A stretch of DNA of 64,000 nucleotides, taken from positions 496,001 to 560,000 of the forward strand of contig NZ_JAAAGB010000001.1 in NCBI RefSeq assembly GCF_010586825.1, in the 5' to 3' direction. The position numbers were made by a program, and so were the translations under genes. The stretch comes from Draconibacterium mangrovi. Its GTDB lineage: Bacteria > Bacteroidota > Bacteroidia > Bacteroidales > Prolixibacteraceae. The notes beneath the pieces are model-generated. The model saw nothing but the letters and a program-made list of their open reading frames with translations. It had not been told where the DNA came from and ran no database searches. This document shows positions 47,765 to 56,027 of the stretch, in pieces (positions within the stretch are counted from its first letter, which is position 1; every line of letters starts with the position of its first letter).

Positions 47765-48669
47765 TGCGAATACTCAGAGATCACCTAAAAATAGTTTTGA
47801 AAGCAATAAAAAGATTCGCGGCGAATAATCCGGTTGGAATTGCCGCGACAACATCGTTTTTTGCTATTTTTTCCATTGCTCCTATGCTTATCATCATCAT
47901 TTCGGTGTTTGGTATGTTTACCAACGATGCCATTATCCGGGCAAAACTTTTTAACGAAGTATCGGGGCTGATTGGTAACGACAGCAGCCGGCTTTTACAA
48001 ACCGCCATCGACAATTACAACATCAGCGAAAAAAGCGGTTTGGGAGCACTTATCGGAGGCGGCCTTTTTCTGATTTCGGCAACAACACTTTTTAGCATTA
48101 TGCAAAACTCGATTAACTATATCTGGCGAATTCGGGTAAAATCGAAACTTAAATTAAATGTGCTGAAATTTTTAAGAGACCGCCTGTTCTCGTTCGGACT
48201 GATTTTAAGCCTTGGGCTGGTATTGCTTATTTCGCTGGTTATCGACGCATCGATGAGCATTTTTCAGGACTGGTTATCCAGCACCTTCGATCCAGAGTTT
48301 ATTACCCTCTTTAATCTCCTGGAAATGAGTGCCGCTTTATTAATTACGGTGGTCGTATTTACGCTAATCTTTCGTTATCTCCCGGATATTGAGGTAAAAT
48401 GGAAAGCAAGTTTATTTGCTGCCGTTTGTGCTTCGGTGCTGTTTTTTATTGGTAAATACCTCATTAGTATTTTTATTGGTAAAAGTCAACTTGGAGTAAT
48501 TTACGGGGCTGCCAGTTCGTTTGTAGTTATTCTTCTTTGGATCTATTATGTTTCATTAATCTTTTATTTTGGGGTACAACTTAGCCATCAGTATTCGGTA
48601 TATTATAAGCACGACAATAAACCATTAAAATTTGCCGAACCTTTTAAAATAAGTGCGGCAAACGACTAG
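47761..48669 (+). CDS. YihY/BrkB family membrane protein
   Basis: A 302-residue protein with six predicted membrane helices and the family landmarks FFAIFSIAPMLIIIISVFG, SATTLFSIMQNSINYIWRI and YGAASSFVVILLWIYYVSLIFYFGVQLSH. Long misannotated as ribonuclease BN, the family consists of envelope proteins of unclear role. It is translationally coupled to the AI-2E-like gene and followed by a 25-bp hairpin terminator. Confidence 0.9.
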   Translation: MMRILRDHLKIVLKAIKRFAANNPVGIAATTSFFAIFSIAPMLIIIISVFGMFTNDAIIRAKLFNEVSGLIGNDSSRLLQTAIDNYNISEKSGLGALIGGGLFLISATTLFSIMQNSINYIWRIRVKSKLKLNVLKFLRDRLFSFGLILSLGLVLLISLVIDASMSIFQDWLSSTFDPEFITLFNLLEMSAALLITVVVFTLIFRYLPDIEVKWKASLFAAVCASVLFFIGKYLISIFIGKSQLGVIYGAASSFVVILLWIYYVSLIFYFGVQLSHQYSVYYKHDNKPLKFAEPFKISAAND

Positions 48670-48731
48670 CTTTACAGGTATTAAAACAGGAAGTTCTTTT
48701 TACATATTCTGCGCCAATTAGCACCAGGAAC

Positions 48732-48787
48732 TTTAAACATAAAAACGCAGTTGCAATGCTTGTTGCAACTGCGTTTTTATGTTTAAA
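48732..48787. terminator. Bidirectional terminator, 25-bp perfect hairpin
   Basis: Arms at 48732-48756 and 48763-48787 are perfectly complementary over 25 bp around a 6-base loop (TGCTTG). The outer arms contain A5 and T5 runs, so it can terminate in both directions, serving the plus-strand yihY-type gene and the convergent small membrane protein. Confidence 0.85.
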
Positions 48788-48811
48788 TGAGTAAGTGTAT
48801 ATATTGAAAAT

Positions 48812-49030
48812 TTACGCCAATTTTTTCTTTTTCACCGATAGTAAAACAATCCCCAACACCGCTACGGCGCCACTTATAATTACAGGTGTCCAGTTAGCAC
48901 TGCTTAAGGCAACATCAACGCCTAAGAAGCTAAATGTTTCTGAGTTATTTATGGCCTCTATTCCAAAAAATACTGTTCCTGCTAATCCAATTAAAAGTAA
49001 AATAGTTCCTATTGCTTTCATAATTTTCAT
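48812..49030 (-). CDS. Small two-helix membrane protein
   Basis: A 72-residue protein with two hydrophobic helices (AIGTILLLIGLAGTVFFGI and VIISGAVAVLGIVLLSV) and a basic KKKK tail. It resembles the DUF3185-type small membrane proteins by pattern only. The start is either ATG 49030 or ATG 49021; the much longer in-frame extension upstream has unlikely composition. It is convergent with the yihY-type gene. Confidence 0.6.
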   Translation of the reverse strand: MKIMKAIGTILLLIGLAGTVFFGIEAINNSETFSFLGVDVALSSANWTPVIISGAVAVLGIVLLSVKKKKLA

Positions 49031-49320
49031 ATTTAATGTTTCGCTTAACAAGTGGGAAAATTGTGCCATGCACAAAAAAGCTTTAAAAACACAATGGTTC
49101 AACACTTTTGCACCTGAAACAATTCTACACAATACACAAAAACTGTAGAATATTCTCAACAATGCCGGCATGCAACCAAACTACACGAAACCTCGTACAC
49201 CTCTTTAAATCTGGCCCTTATATCAATTCAAAACATTAGACTGGCACAGTGGAATGGAATTTTCTATCAGGGAGTACAGAGATTAGAAACAATTTAATAA
49301 TAACCTTAAAAACTTTTATC

Positions 49321-49617
49321 ATGAGTAAAGCAACAAATGTATTGATGGGATTTATTGCCGGAGCAGCAGCAGGAACTTTAACCGGAATTTTAGTAGCTCC
49401 GGACAAAGGCGTGAAAACACGTAAGAAACTAAACAAACAGATCAGGAGAACGTCGAGAGATGTTTCAGAAACTATTGGAGACAAAGTAGAAGAAATTAAA
49501 GAAAAACTAAACGACGTTGTTTCAGAAATGCGAACGAAAGCCGAAGAAACAGAAGAAAAAATTAAAGAAAAAGTGAATTCGAAGGCTAAAACAACGAAAG
49601 ATGCAGCCGCGAACTAA
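49321..49617 (+). CDS. YtxH domain-containing stress protein
   Basis: A 98-residue protein of the YtxH family: one glycine/alanine-rich membrane-associated helix (MGFIAGAAAGTLTGILVAP) followed by DKGVKTRKKL and a long charged amphipathic helix (about residues 45-98). Family members respond to general stress and stationary phase. It is first gene of a three-gene run with a YqjE-like and a small accessory gene, like the E. coli yqjD-yqjE-yqjK order. An in-frame start 72 bases upstream is less likely. Confidence 0.82.
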   Translation: MSKATNVLMGFIAGAAAGTLTGILVAPDKGVKTRKKLNKQIRRTSRDVSETIGDKVEEIKEKLNDVVSEMRTKAEETEEKIKEKVNSKAKTTKDAAAN

Positions 49618-49650
49618 TAATTGTAATTAATAACAATTAGAAGTAAAAAA

Positions 49651-50016
49651 ATGAGCGACCATTTAACAGAAAGTATAGCAGGGCTTAACGAAGCCGTTAA
49701 ACAATATGTGCAAACAAGAATCGACTTAGTTAAGCTCCTGTTTTTAAAGAAAACATCGAAATACATGAGCATTCTGTTCGGGATGCTCATTATAATTTTA
49801 TTGTGTACGCTAATACTGGCTTCCGCCGGGGTTGTGTTCACCTTTTGGTATGGCGAAACCTACGGCAGTTACCTTGATGGTGCATTTATCGTGCTCGGCA
49901 GTTTAGTTGTACTTCTTATCGTTTTTCTTTTATTCCGAAACAAACTATTGACCTCGTTCTTCATTTCAAATTTCTCGGAAATATTGTTCGAGGATGATGA
50001 AGTAGACCATAAATAA
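49651..50016 (+). CDS. YqjE-like (holin-superfamily III) membrane protein
   Basis: A 121-residue protein: an amphipathic N-terminus (KQYVQTRIDLVKLLFLKK), then two transmembrane helices (ILFGMLIIILLCTLILASAGVVF and AFIVLGSLVVLLIVFLLF) and an acidic tail. This is the pattern of the Actinobacterial/Proteobacterial holin-X/YqjE family, which is not a phage lysis gene in this context. It lies 33 bases after the YtxH gene. Confidence 0.78.
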   Translation: MSDHLTESIAGLNEAVKQYVQTRIDLVKLLFLKKTSKYMSILFGMLIIILLCTLILASAGVVFTFWYGETYGSYLDGAFIVLGSLVVLLIVFLLFRNKLLTSFFISNFSEILFEDDEVDHK

Positions 50017-50056
50017 ACTAACCGGGAAGAAAAAATTTGCATAAACCATTACAAAT

Positions 50057-50278
50057 ATGAAGCGAGTAAAAAATATGCGGGAACTGGAGCTGATGAAGGA
50101 AAACCTGGAGTACCGCCAGAAATTAAACGAAAAGCAGCTGTTGGGTTCGTCGGTGGGGATAATTAATAACTTTACCGATGGGCTAAAAGACTGGGCATTT
50201 GAATTTGGCACTCACTTATTTCTTGATTTAATTCGCGGCCGCAAAAACAGTGCTCCAGAAAGCGAGGAAGAAGAATAA
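50057..50278 (+). CDS. Small accessory protein in the YtxH/YqjE cluster
   Basis: A 73-residue charged, mostly helical protein (ELMKENLEYRQKLNEKQLLG) ending in an acidic ESEEEE tail, without signal peptide. I do not recognise a family. It lies 40 bases after the YqjE-like gene, in the position occupied by yqjK in E. coli, which is also small and charged; homology is not claimed. Confidence 0.6.
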   Translation: MKRVKNMRELELMKENLEYRQKLNEKQLLGSSVGIINNFTDGLKDWAFEFGTHLFLDLIRGRKNSAPESEEEE

Positions 50279-50378
50279 ATCCATCACATCATTTCATCAA
50301 TCATAAGCTAAAACAGCATTTAGCCGGCGCATCTCTCCTTAACAAGGGCAATTCGTTAAAATCGTATAAATAATAGAC

Positions 50379-50410
50379 ACTTTATTCCTTAATCCGCAAA
50401 AGTATCTTTA
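50379..50410 (+). promoter_or_regulatory. Possible promoter of the hybrid histidine kinase operon
   Basis: TATCTTTA at 50403-50410 matches TAnnTTTG at seven of eight positions; a CTTT lies 19 bases upstream in the place of the -33 box. The start codon follows 39 bases later. Confidence 0.3.
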
Positions 50411-50449
50411 TCTTATGCTTTTAATAACAGTGTATTTCAATTATAATCA

Positions 50450-52879
50450 ATGCCCGACAACTCAAATAATTTCAAACTTTCCCTTAGTTCACTTTCAAAA
50501 ACGATTAACAGTTTACTGAATAAAAAGGAACTGAACGAAGAAAACCTGATTCAGATAGAACAGTGGCTGTCATTTCATCTCAATAAAATACGCATAAGAA
50601 AACTCGAAGATGTTTCCATTGTTGGGGAAAAGGAAACCGAAGAACGCACAAAAAAAGATGGCGTTTTTATTTTAAATACTGCCGGAGATATACTTCTCGA
50701 CCCCGGATTTCAGAATTATCATAACGACTATACCGAGCGTCCGGAGAAACTGAATCTAGCCGATTTGGTTGAAGAAAGTACGCTAAACGAATTTAATTCA
50801 GCATTTCTTGAAGCTTTGAGCGAAAAAAAGAACACAAAAGCCGAAGTGCTGCTTAAAACGGGTATAAACCGGCAGCGCGAATGTGTTCTTGAATTTGATA
50901 TGTTGGCCAGTAATACCGATAACAACCGGGTTATTGTTTATTATTCGTTCAAGGATCTTCAGCATGTGCACCTGGCCGATTTCCAATCAATTGTTTTAAA
51001 TAACCTGCCTGGAATGGATGTATTTCTGTTCGACCCGGAATACCGTTATATCCTGGCGGGTGGCAAAGAAAAAGAGAAGTACAATTTAACCAACTCTAGC
51101 TTTATCGGGAAAACACTTTTTGATGTGTATACCAAACAAGACCAACGCCGGTATTTTCCGTTTTACAACAAAGCAATAAACGGCGAATTTACCGAAGGAG
51201 AAGTTCGTTATAAAAAAGATGTGTATTACATTGCTGCAGCTCCGGTAAAAGACATTGAAGGGAATACAGTGGCCGGAATTCTTATATCGCAGAATGCTAC
51301 AAAAGACAAAATACTGGAAGAAAAGCTGATTAAAAGTAAAGAGGAAGCGCAGCGTGCCAACAAGGCAAAATCGATATTTCTGGCCAATATGAGCCACGAA
51401 ATCCGCACTCCGCTTAATTCAATTATCGGATTCACCGATCAGCTAAAGAAAACAAAACTGGATGCACAGCAGCAGAAATTTATTTCGCTAATCAATAACT
51501 CATCCGAGCACCTCCTTTATTTGGTTAACGAAATTGTATTCCTTTTTAAACTGGGAATGGATAAGGTTTACATTGAAAAAACCAGCTTTTCGATTAAAGA
51601 ATTACTCAACGAGCTGGCTGATGATTATACCAAACAAGCTGCCGCGAAAAACCTTGAATTTAAGATGGCAACCGACAATGCACTCCCCGAATTTGTACAG
51701 GGAGATCCTTTCCGCTTACGTCAAATACTGATGAATTTGCTGGTTAACGCATTAAAATATACCGAAAAGGGTGAAATTAAATTTAGTACAACGGGTACCC
51801 GAAAAACAAAAAAAATGGTTGAACTGGTTTTTGAGGTAAGCGATACGGGAATTGGAATTGATGAAAAAGACCTGCCTTATATATTCGATGTTTTTGAGCA
51901 GGGCAACAAACGAACAGAAAAAATTCGCGGCGGTGCCGGGCTGGGTTTGGGAATATGCAAAAAGCTTGTTACTCTTTTTAAAGGCGACATTACCGTGAGT
52001 AGCAAAAAGAACGAAGGCAGCACATTCAGAGTAAACATCCCTTTGGAAATATCAAAGGCAAAACCGCGGAAAGAAAAAGTAAAATCGTACGATCTTGACG
52101 AAAGTCTTCTGCGTGGAAAAAGAATTCTTTTGGCCGACGACGACAAGCATAACCGCATGTTATCCGAATTGATTTTAAAAGGCTGGCAAACTGATTTCAC
52201 GCTGGTAAAAGACGGAGCAGAAGCTTTAGAAGAACTAAAAGATAAACAGTTCGACCTGGTATTGCTGGATATTCACATGCCACGAAAAAATGGCGTTGAT
52301 GTGGTAAAAAAAGTACGCGCTAATAAAGGGTTGAATGCCGATACACCATTTGTTGCATTAACGGCAAATGCGTTAAAAGCCGATATTAATACCTATCTGA
52401 AAGTGGGTTTTAACGATTATGTTATTAAACCTTTCTACGAGCTTGATTTATACAATAAAGTTTGTAACATTTTGCAGATTGAGCATAACGAGAAACCGAG
52501 TGCGGTAATCAGCGAAACCATTGTTGAAGAACCGGAAACTGGCGATACATTTAATGTACACGACCTGGAAAAAACAGCTGCCGGCGACAAGCAGTTTTTT
52601 AATTCGATGATTGACAATTTTACCGATAATGCAGCAACATTGCTGGCAGAATTTGAAGTTGGATTGAAAAACGAGGATTGGGAAACTATTGGAGAAAGAG
52701 CACATAAAGCCATTCCTTCGTTTAAATTTTTTAAACTAAACGGCACAGCAAACGTACTGTCAAAAATCGAGGATCTGGTGTTAAGAGACCGGCAGTTTGA
52801 TGCAATGCCCGATACGGTGCTAAAGGTTTCCGCCCAAATAGAAAAGATAGTAAAACAGGCAAAAGCAGCTAAAAAATAG
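50450..52879 (+). CDS. Hybrid sensor histidine kinase with PAS, receiver and Hpt domains
   Basis: An 809-residue soluble protein, with no membrane segment, so it should sense a cytoplasmic cue. A PAS-like region (about 70-170) and a PAS domain (about 178-285, IVLNNLPGMDVFLFDPEYRY) precede the HisKA domain with His316 (FLANMSHEIRTPLN), the HATPase (about 415-535; NALKYTEKG N box, DTGIGI G1 and GGAGLGLGI G2), a receiver (about 555-675, phospho-acceptor Asp607 in LLDIHMP) and a C-terminal Hpt domain with His752 (ERAHKAIPSF). All phosphorelay residues are present, so phosphate can pass His to Asp to His and then to a separate regulator, presumably the NtrC-type protein encoded 66 bases downstream. 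Confidence 0.93.
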   Translation: MPDNSNNFKLSLSSLSKTINSLLNKKELNEENLIQIEQWLSFHLNKIRIRKLEDVSIVGEKETEERTKKDGVFILNTAGDILLDPGFQNYHNDYTERPEKLNLADLVEESTLNEFNSAFLEALSEKKNTKAEVLLKTGINRQRECVLEFDMLASNTDNNRVIVYYSFKDLQHVHLADFQSIVLNNLPGMDVFLFDPEYRYILAGGKEKEKYNLTNSSFIGKTLFDVYTKQDQRRYFPFYNKAINGEFTEGEVRYKKDVYYIAAAPVKDIEGNTVAGILISQNATKDKILEEKLIKSKEEAQRANKAKSIFLANMSHEIRTPLNSIIGFTDQLKKTKLDAQQQKFISLINNSSEHLLYLVNEIVFLFKLGMDKVYIEKTSFSIKELLNELADDYTKQAAAKNLEFKMATDNALPEFVQGDPFRLRQILMNLLVNALKYTEKGEIKFSTTGTRKTKKMVELVFEVSDTGIGIDEKDLPYIFDVFEQGNKRTEKIRGGAGLGLGICKKLVTLFKGDITVSSKKNEGSTFRVNIPLEISKAKPRKEKVKSYDLDESLLRGKRILLADDDKHNRMLSELILKGWQTDFTLVKDGAEALEELKDKQFDLVLLDIHMPRKNGVDVVKKVRANKGLNADTPFVALTANALKADINTYLKVGFNDYVIKPFYELDLYNKVCNILQIEHNEKPSAVISETIVEEPETGDTFNVHDLEKTAAGDKQFFNSMIDNFTDNAATLLAEFEVGLKNEDWETIGERAHKAIPSFKFFKLNGTANVLSKIEDLVLRDRQFDAMPDTVLKVSAQIEKIVKQAKAAKK

Positions 52880-52945
52880 ACACCAGGTCGGGTAAACTTT
52901 TTAGTTACACTTTTGTATAAACTTATACCAACATAAATTCAATAT

Positions 52946-54316
52946 ATGAAGAAGATATTGATTATTGACGATGATACATTCATCTGTGAGCTATTAAAAA
53001 AACATCTTCAAAATAATAAGTACGGTGCCGAAATTGCTTTTAACGGAAAAGGCGCACTCAAACTTTTTAAGGAGAATAAATTCGACCTTGTTTTATGCGA
53101 TTTCAGGTTGCCCGACACCAGCGGGCTCGACCTGATGCAACAACTAAAATCGATAAAACAGTCGGTTCCGGTAATTATAATGACAGCCTACGCCGATGTA
53201 AGAATGGCTGTAAAATTAATGAAACTGGGTGCCAGCGACTACATTACAAAGCCCATTCAGCAAGAGGAACTTTTGGGGCTGATAAAAAAACTATTGTCAA
53301 AACCTGAGCCTTCAGTGGCAAAAAAAAGCCGGAGAACGGTTTATTCAAACGGCGATTTTATTATTGGCGACAGCCCAAAAATAAAGTACGTAATTAACCT
53401 GGCACGTAAGGTAGCACCTACCGATATGTCGGTAATTGTTTCGGGCGAAACCGGAATTGGAAAAGAATATATTGCGCGTTTTATTCATGAAAACAGCCTG
53501 CGAAAAGACAAACCATTTCTGGCAATCGATTGTGGTGCCATTCCGAAAGAGCTGGCAAACAGCGAGCTTTTCGGACATATAAAAGGGTCGTTTACAGGTG
53601 CAATTTCCGATAAAGTGGGTGTTTTTCAGAAAGCCGATGGTGGCACTCTTTTTCTTGATGAAATAGGGAACCTGAGTTATGATGTTCAGTTAAAACTTTT
53701 ACGGGCCATCCAGGAACGGGTTGTTTCGCGTTTGGGAGATGACAAGCAAAAAAGTATTGACATACGCATAATTGCAGCAACCAACGAAGATTTAAACCAT
53801 GAGGTAAAAGAAAACAAATTCAGAGAGGATTTGTATCACCGCTTGAACGAATTTAAAATTACCCTGCCCCCACTGCGCGAACGCCCCGAAGATATAAAGG
53901 TTTTTTTGAGCCATTTTATCGACAGTGCCAATAAAGAACTTAAGCGAAATATTAGTGGCGTTACGCCCGAAGCCGAATCGGTTATTTTAAAATATCCGTG
54001 GTACGGCAACCTCCGCGAACTGAAGAATGTGATAAAAAGAGCGGTGTTAATGGCTGAAGGAGAACAAATTGACACCGAATGTTTCCCCTCAGAGATTTTA
54101 CATCCGGAGACCAGCAGCCACCATACTCAAACCGTTACTGTACAAAACATTAACACCGATTCGAAATTAAAACATGCGTCTTCGGAAATTGAAAAAAAGC
54201 TGATCATTGAAACCATCCAGGAAGCCGGTTACAATAAATCGAAGGCGGCAAAAATTCTGAATATCGACCGCAAAACACTCTACAACAAAATAAAATTGTA
54301 TGATATAAAACTATAG
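52946..54316 (+). CDS. Sigma-54-dependent response regulator (NtrC family)
   Basis: A 456-residue activator. The receiver (about 1-118) has the phospho-acceptor Asp52 (LVLCDFRLP). The AAA+ domain (about 140-365) carries Walker A GETGIGKE (167-174), the sigma-54 contact loop GSFTGA (214-219), Walker B GTLFLDEIG (233-241) and FREDLYHRL; GSFTGA with Ser for Ala is a tolerated variant of GAFTGA. The C-terminus (about 415-456) is a Fis-type HTH (EAGYNKSKAAKILNIDRKTL). It binds enhancer sites and remodels sigma-54 polymerase at unknown targets. It is paired with the upstream hybrid kinase. Confidence 0.94.
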   Translation: MKKILIIDDDTFICELLKKHLQNNKYGAEIAFNGKGALKLFKENKFDLVLCDFRLPDTSGLDLMQQLKSIKQSVPVIIMTAYADVRMAVKLMKLGASDYITKPIQQEELLGLIKKLLSKPEPSVAKKSRRTVYSNGDFIIGDSPKIKYVINLARKVAPTDMSVIVSGETGIGKEYIARFIHENSLRKDKPFLAIDCGAIPKELANSELFGHIKGSFTGAISDKVGVFQKADGGTLFLDEIGNLSYDVQLKLLRAIQERVVSRLGDDKQKSIDIRIIAATNEDLNHEVKENKFREDLYHRLNEFKITLPPLRERPEDIKVFLSHFIDSANKELKRNISGVTPEAESVILKYPWYGNLRELKNVIKRAVLMAEGEQIDTECFPSEILHPETSSHHTQTVTVQNINTDSKLKHASSEIEKKLIIETIQEAGYNKSKAAKILNIDRKTLYNKIKLYDIKL

Positions 54317-54397
54317 TTTAAATGCATTTAATAATGAAGTTTGCTGCTTGGTTTTTGGAATAGTATTTGGATTACCAATAGCAAAACAAATTATAAA

Positions 54398-54805
54398 ATG
54401 GAGATGAATACAGGATATAAGAAAATTATATTCATAGATGACGATACGGAGATGGTGCGTATTTATAACTCTATTTTGGAACAAAAAAAACTATCGGATT
54501 ATCTCATACATTTCGAAAACGCTCAGAAAGGTATCGACTATTTAAAACAAATAAAAAACAAGGAAGATCTACCGGATTACATTCTTTTAGACCTGTATAT
54601 GCCGGTTATGGACGGATTTAAGTTTCTGCAATATTTTAACGAGCTGAAAAAATTGAAAAAATCGATAGAGGTTTTTGTGTGTACATCTTCACAAAAACAA
54701 GACGACCGGAATAAGGTTATGCAATATCCATTTGTAAGTGCATACCTTGAAAAACCCTTGTCGACTGATTTTCTTGAACTGTTGATTGAAGATTGCGAGC
54801 ACTAG
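54398..54805 (+). CDS. Single-domain response regulator
   Basis: A 135-residue CheY-like receiver with acidic pocket FIDDDTEM, phospho-acceptor Asp65 in YILLDLYMP, the conserved Thr/Ser in VFVCTSSQ and Lys in YLEKPLS. No output domain exists, so it acts by protein contact or as a phosphate sink; the fold is the Bacteroidota type often following histidine kinases. ATG 54398 was preferred to an in-frame TTG 57 bases upstream. It lies 81 bases after the NtrC-type gene and ends at a terminator. Confidence 0.9.
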   Translation: MEMNTGYKKIIFIDDDTEMVRIYNSILEQKKLSDYLIHFENAQKGIDYLKQIKNKEDLPDYILLDLYMPVMDGFKFLQYFNELKKLKKSIEVFVCTSSQKQDDRNKVMQYPFVSAYLEKPLSTDFLELLIEDCEH

Positions 54806-54850
54806 AAGCTGTTTCCTCAATTTGTATAAAAAAATCTACAACACCTCCTC

Positions 54851-54878
54851 TTGCCTGAAAACACCGAGGCAATTTTTT
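54851..54878 (+). terminator. Terminator of the kinase/regulator operon
   Basis: TTGCCT and AGGCAA form a 6-bp stem with a 10-base loop, followed by TTTTTT, 46 bases after the last regulator stop codon. Confidence 0.6.
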
Positions 54879-54934
54879 ATGCTGAAATTTTCCCGATATA
54901 CACTGCTATTGATTCCCGGTGGCTTTCACAAAAA

Positions 54935-54958
54935 AAGGCAGAACCAATTGTCTGCCTT
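54935..54958 (-). terminator. Terminator of the small 110-residue gene
   Basis: AAGGCAGA and TCTGCCTT form a perfect 8-bp stem; on the minus strand it is followed by TTTTTTT. It is 27 bases past the stop codon at 54986. Confidence 0.75.
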
Positions 54959-54985
54959 GAACGATCGTACTATTCAATCTATATA

Positions 54986-55318
54986 TTACTTCCCCATCTC
55001 AAATTGTTTCTGGGCCACATGATTCATAAACTTCGAAACGGTTTCCGAACCGTCAACACCGAAGGCATCTACCACTGTCCCCTTTGCTCCTGTATCGGTT
55101 TCAACAGCATATAAAATGCTCATGTCTGATGGATTTGTTGCTCCTTCGAATCGGTGCAACTCATGCAACACAACACTCGATGGCAAATATTTTCGCGAAC
55201 TTTTCCCTTCAGAAAGTACCCCGTTCGACTCAACGTTAAAGTTGTGCGTAAACCCTCTTAATTTTAAATCTTCAATGGCTTCCACCATTGTATCGTAATT
55301 ATTATTTACTCGTTTCAT
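54986..55318 (-). CDS. Small Bacteroidota protein often mislabelled phosphoribosylpyrophosphate synthetase
   Basis: A 110-residue protein with the pattern YDTMVEAIEDLKLRGFTHNF near the N-terminus, then VVLHELHRFEGATNPSD and SILYAVETDTGAKG...VDAFGVDGS. Close relatives in Bacteroidota databases carry the name phosphoribosylpyrophosphate synthetase, but at this length it lacks the PRPP-binding and catalytic parts of Prs, so I give it no enzymatic role. It is single-gene on the minus strand with its own terminator. Confidence 0.75.
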   Translation of the reverse strand: MKRVNNNYDTMVEAIEDLKLRGFTHNFNVESNGVLSEGKSSRKYLPSSVVLHELHRFEGATNPSDMSILYAVETDTGAKGTVVDAFGVDGSETVSKFMNHVAQKQFEMGK

Positions 55319-56027
55319 TTCTTTAAATTTTATAGTGTTACTATTCGAGAGAATTCCTACAGCTTCTTATGTTCATCAAATTCCGTAACTCTCTCTTACT
55401 GTACTATATGGTAAAATCCTGCCATTTTGGTAATACAAAAATTTGAGCATTGTTTTTAAATAACAAACAAGCCATTATATCTTGAGTTTCAATGCAAAGC
55501 CAGACATAACAGACTAGTTATCTGACACTTTCAATAGCAATCCTCTTTTAATTTCAGAATACAAATCATTCAGGAATAAAAAACGGAGATACTTTCGGGC
55601 AGATAAACGACATTAATTAATTCCCCAAAATGAGTAAACAAATCCACAATTTAACCCGGCAAATTATCCGGTATTATGAGACAGAAGCACTTGGGATAAA
55701 TCGGAGAACAGAATAAGCCCACTCCATCTAAGTTTGCACAAAACAGAATCTAACAGTTTTATTTACAATTATATAATACAAAAAAAGCAACCATCAATTC
55801 CGGAATACGTTTACAATTTTGATTAGTTGAATTTTGCTACTAAAAAAAGTAGAATTATAATGAAATAAAACTGAAAACAGAAAGCCTGAAATGAGATGTA
55901 ATGACTCAACGAACTAATAAGATTGCCTCAAAATAACAAGACACTCTTTTATCAATTCTAATGACTACGATTTAGCCTTAAAATTGAATGCGAAAATTCA
56001 TCTGTTAAAGCATTTAATTTCAACAAC
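55319..56027. other. 709-bp A+T-rich intergenic region
   Basis: This gap between divergent genes holds no convincing gene of normal length. It contains a 28-codon frame resembling part of a MerR DNA-binding domain (55630-55716) and otherwise only A/T-rich spacer with weak inverted repeats. I see no promoter with a full consensus. Confidence 0.5.
55630..55716 (+). pseudogene. Possible MerR-type HTH remnant
   Basis: A 28-codon frame contains RQIIRYYETEALGINRRTE, close in wording and spacing to the MerR recognition segment (IRYYExxGLL...RTE). It is closed by stop codons on both sides and lacks the flanking helices and coiled coil, so if the likeness is real it is a decayed fragment. Chance similarity cannot be excluded. 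Confidence 0.2.

Noticed and set aside
49651-50016. Prophage remnant suggested by a holin-family hit
   Set aside because: No endolysin, integrase or structural phage gene nearby; the gene order fits a yqjDEK-like stress cluster.
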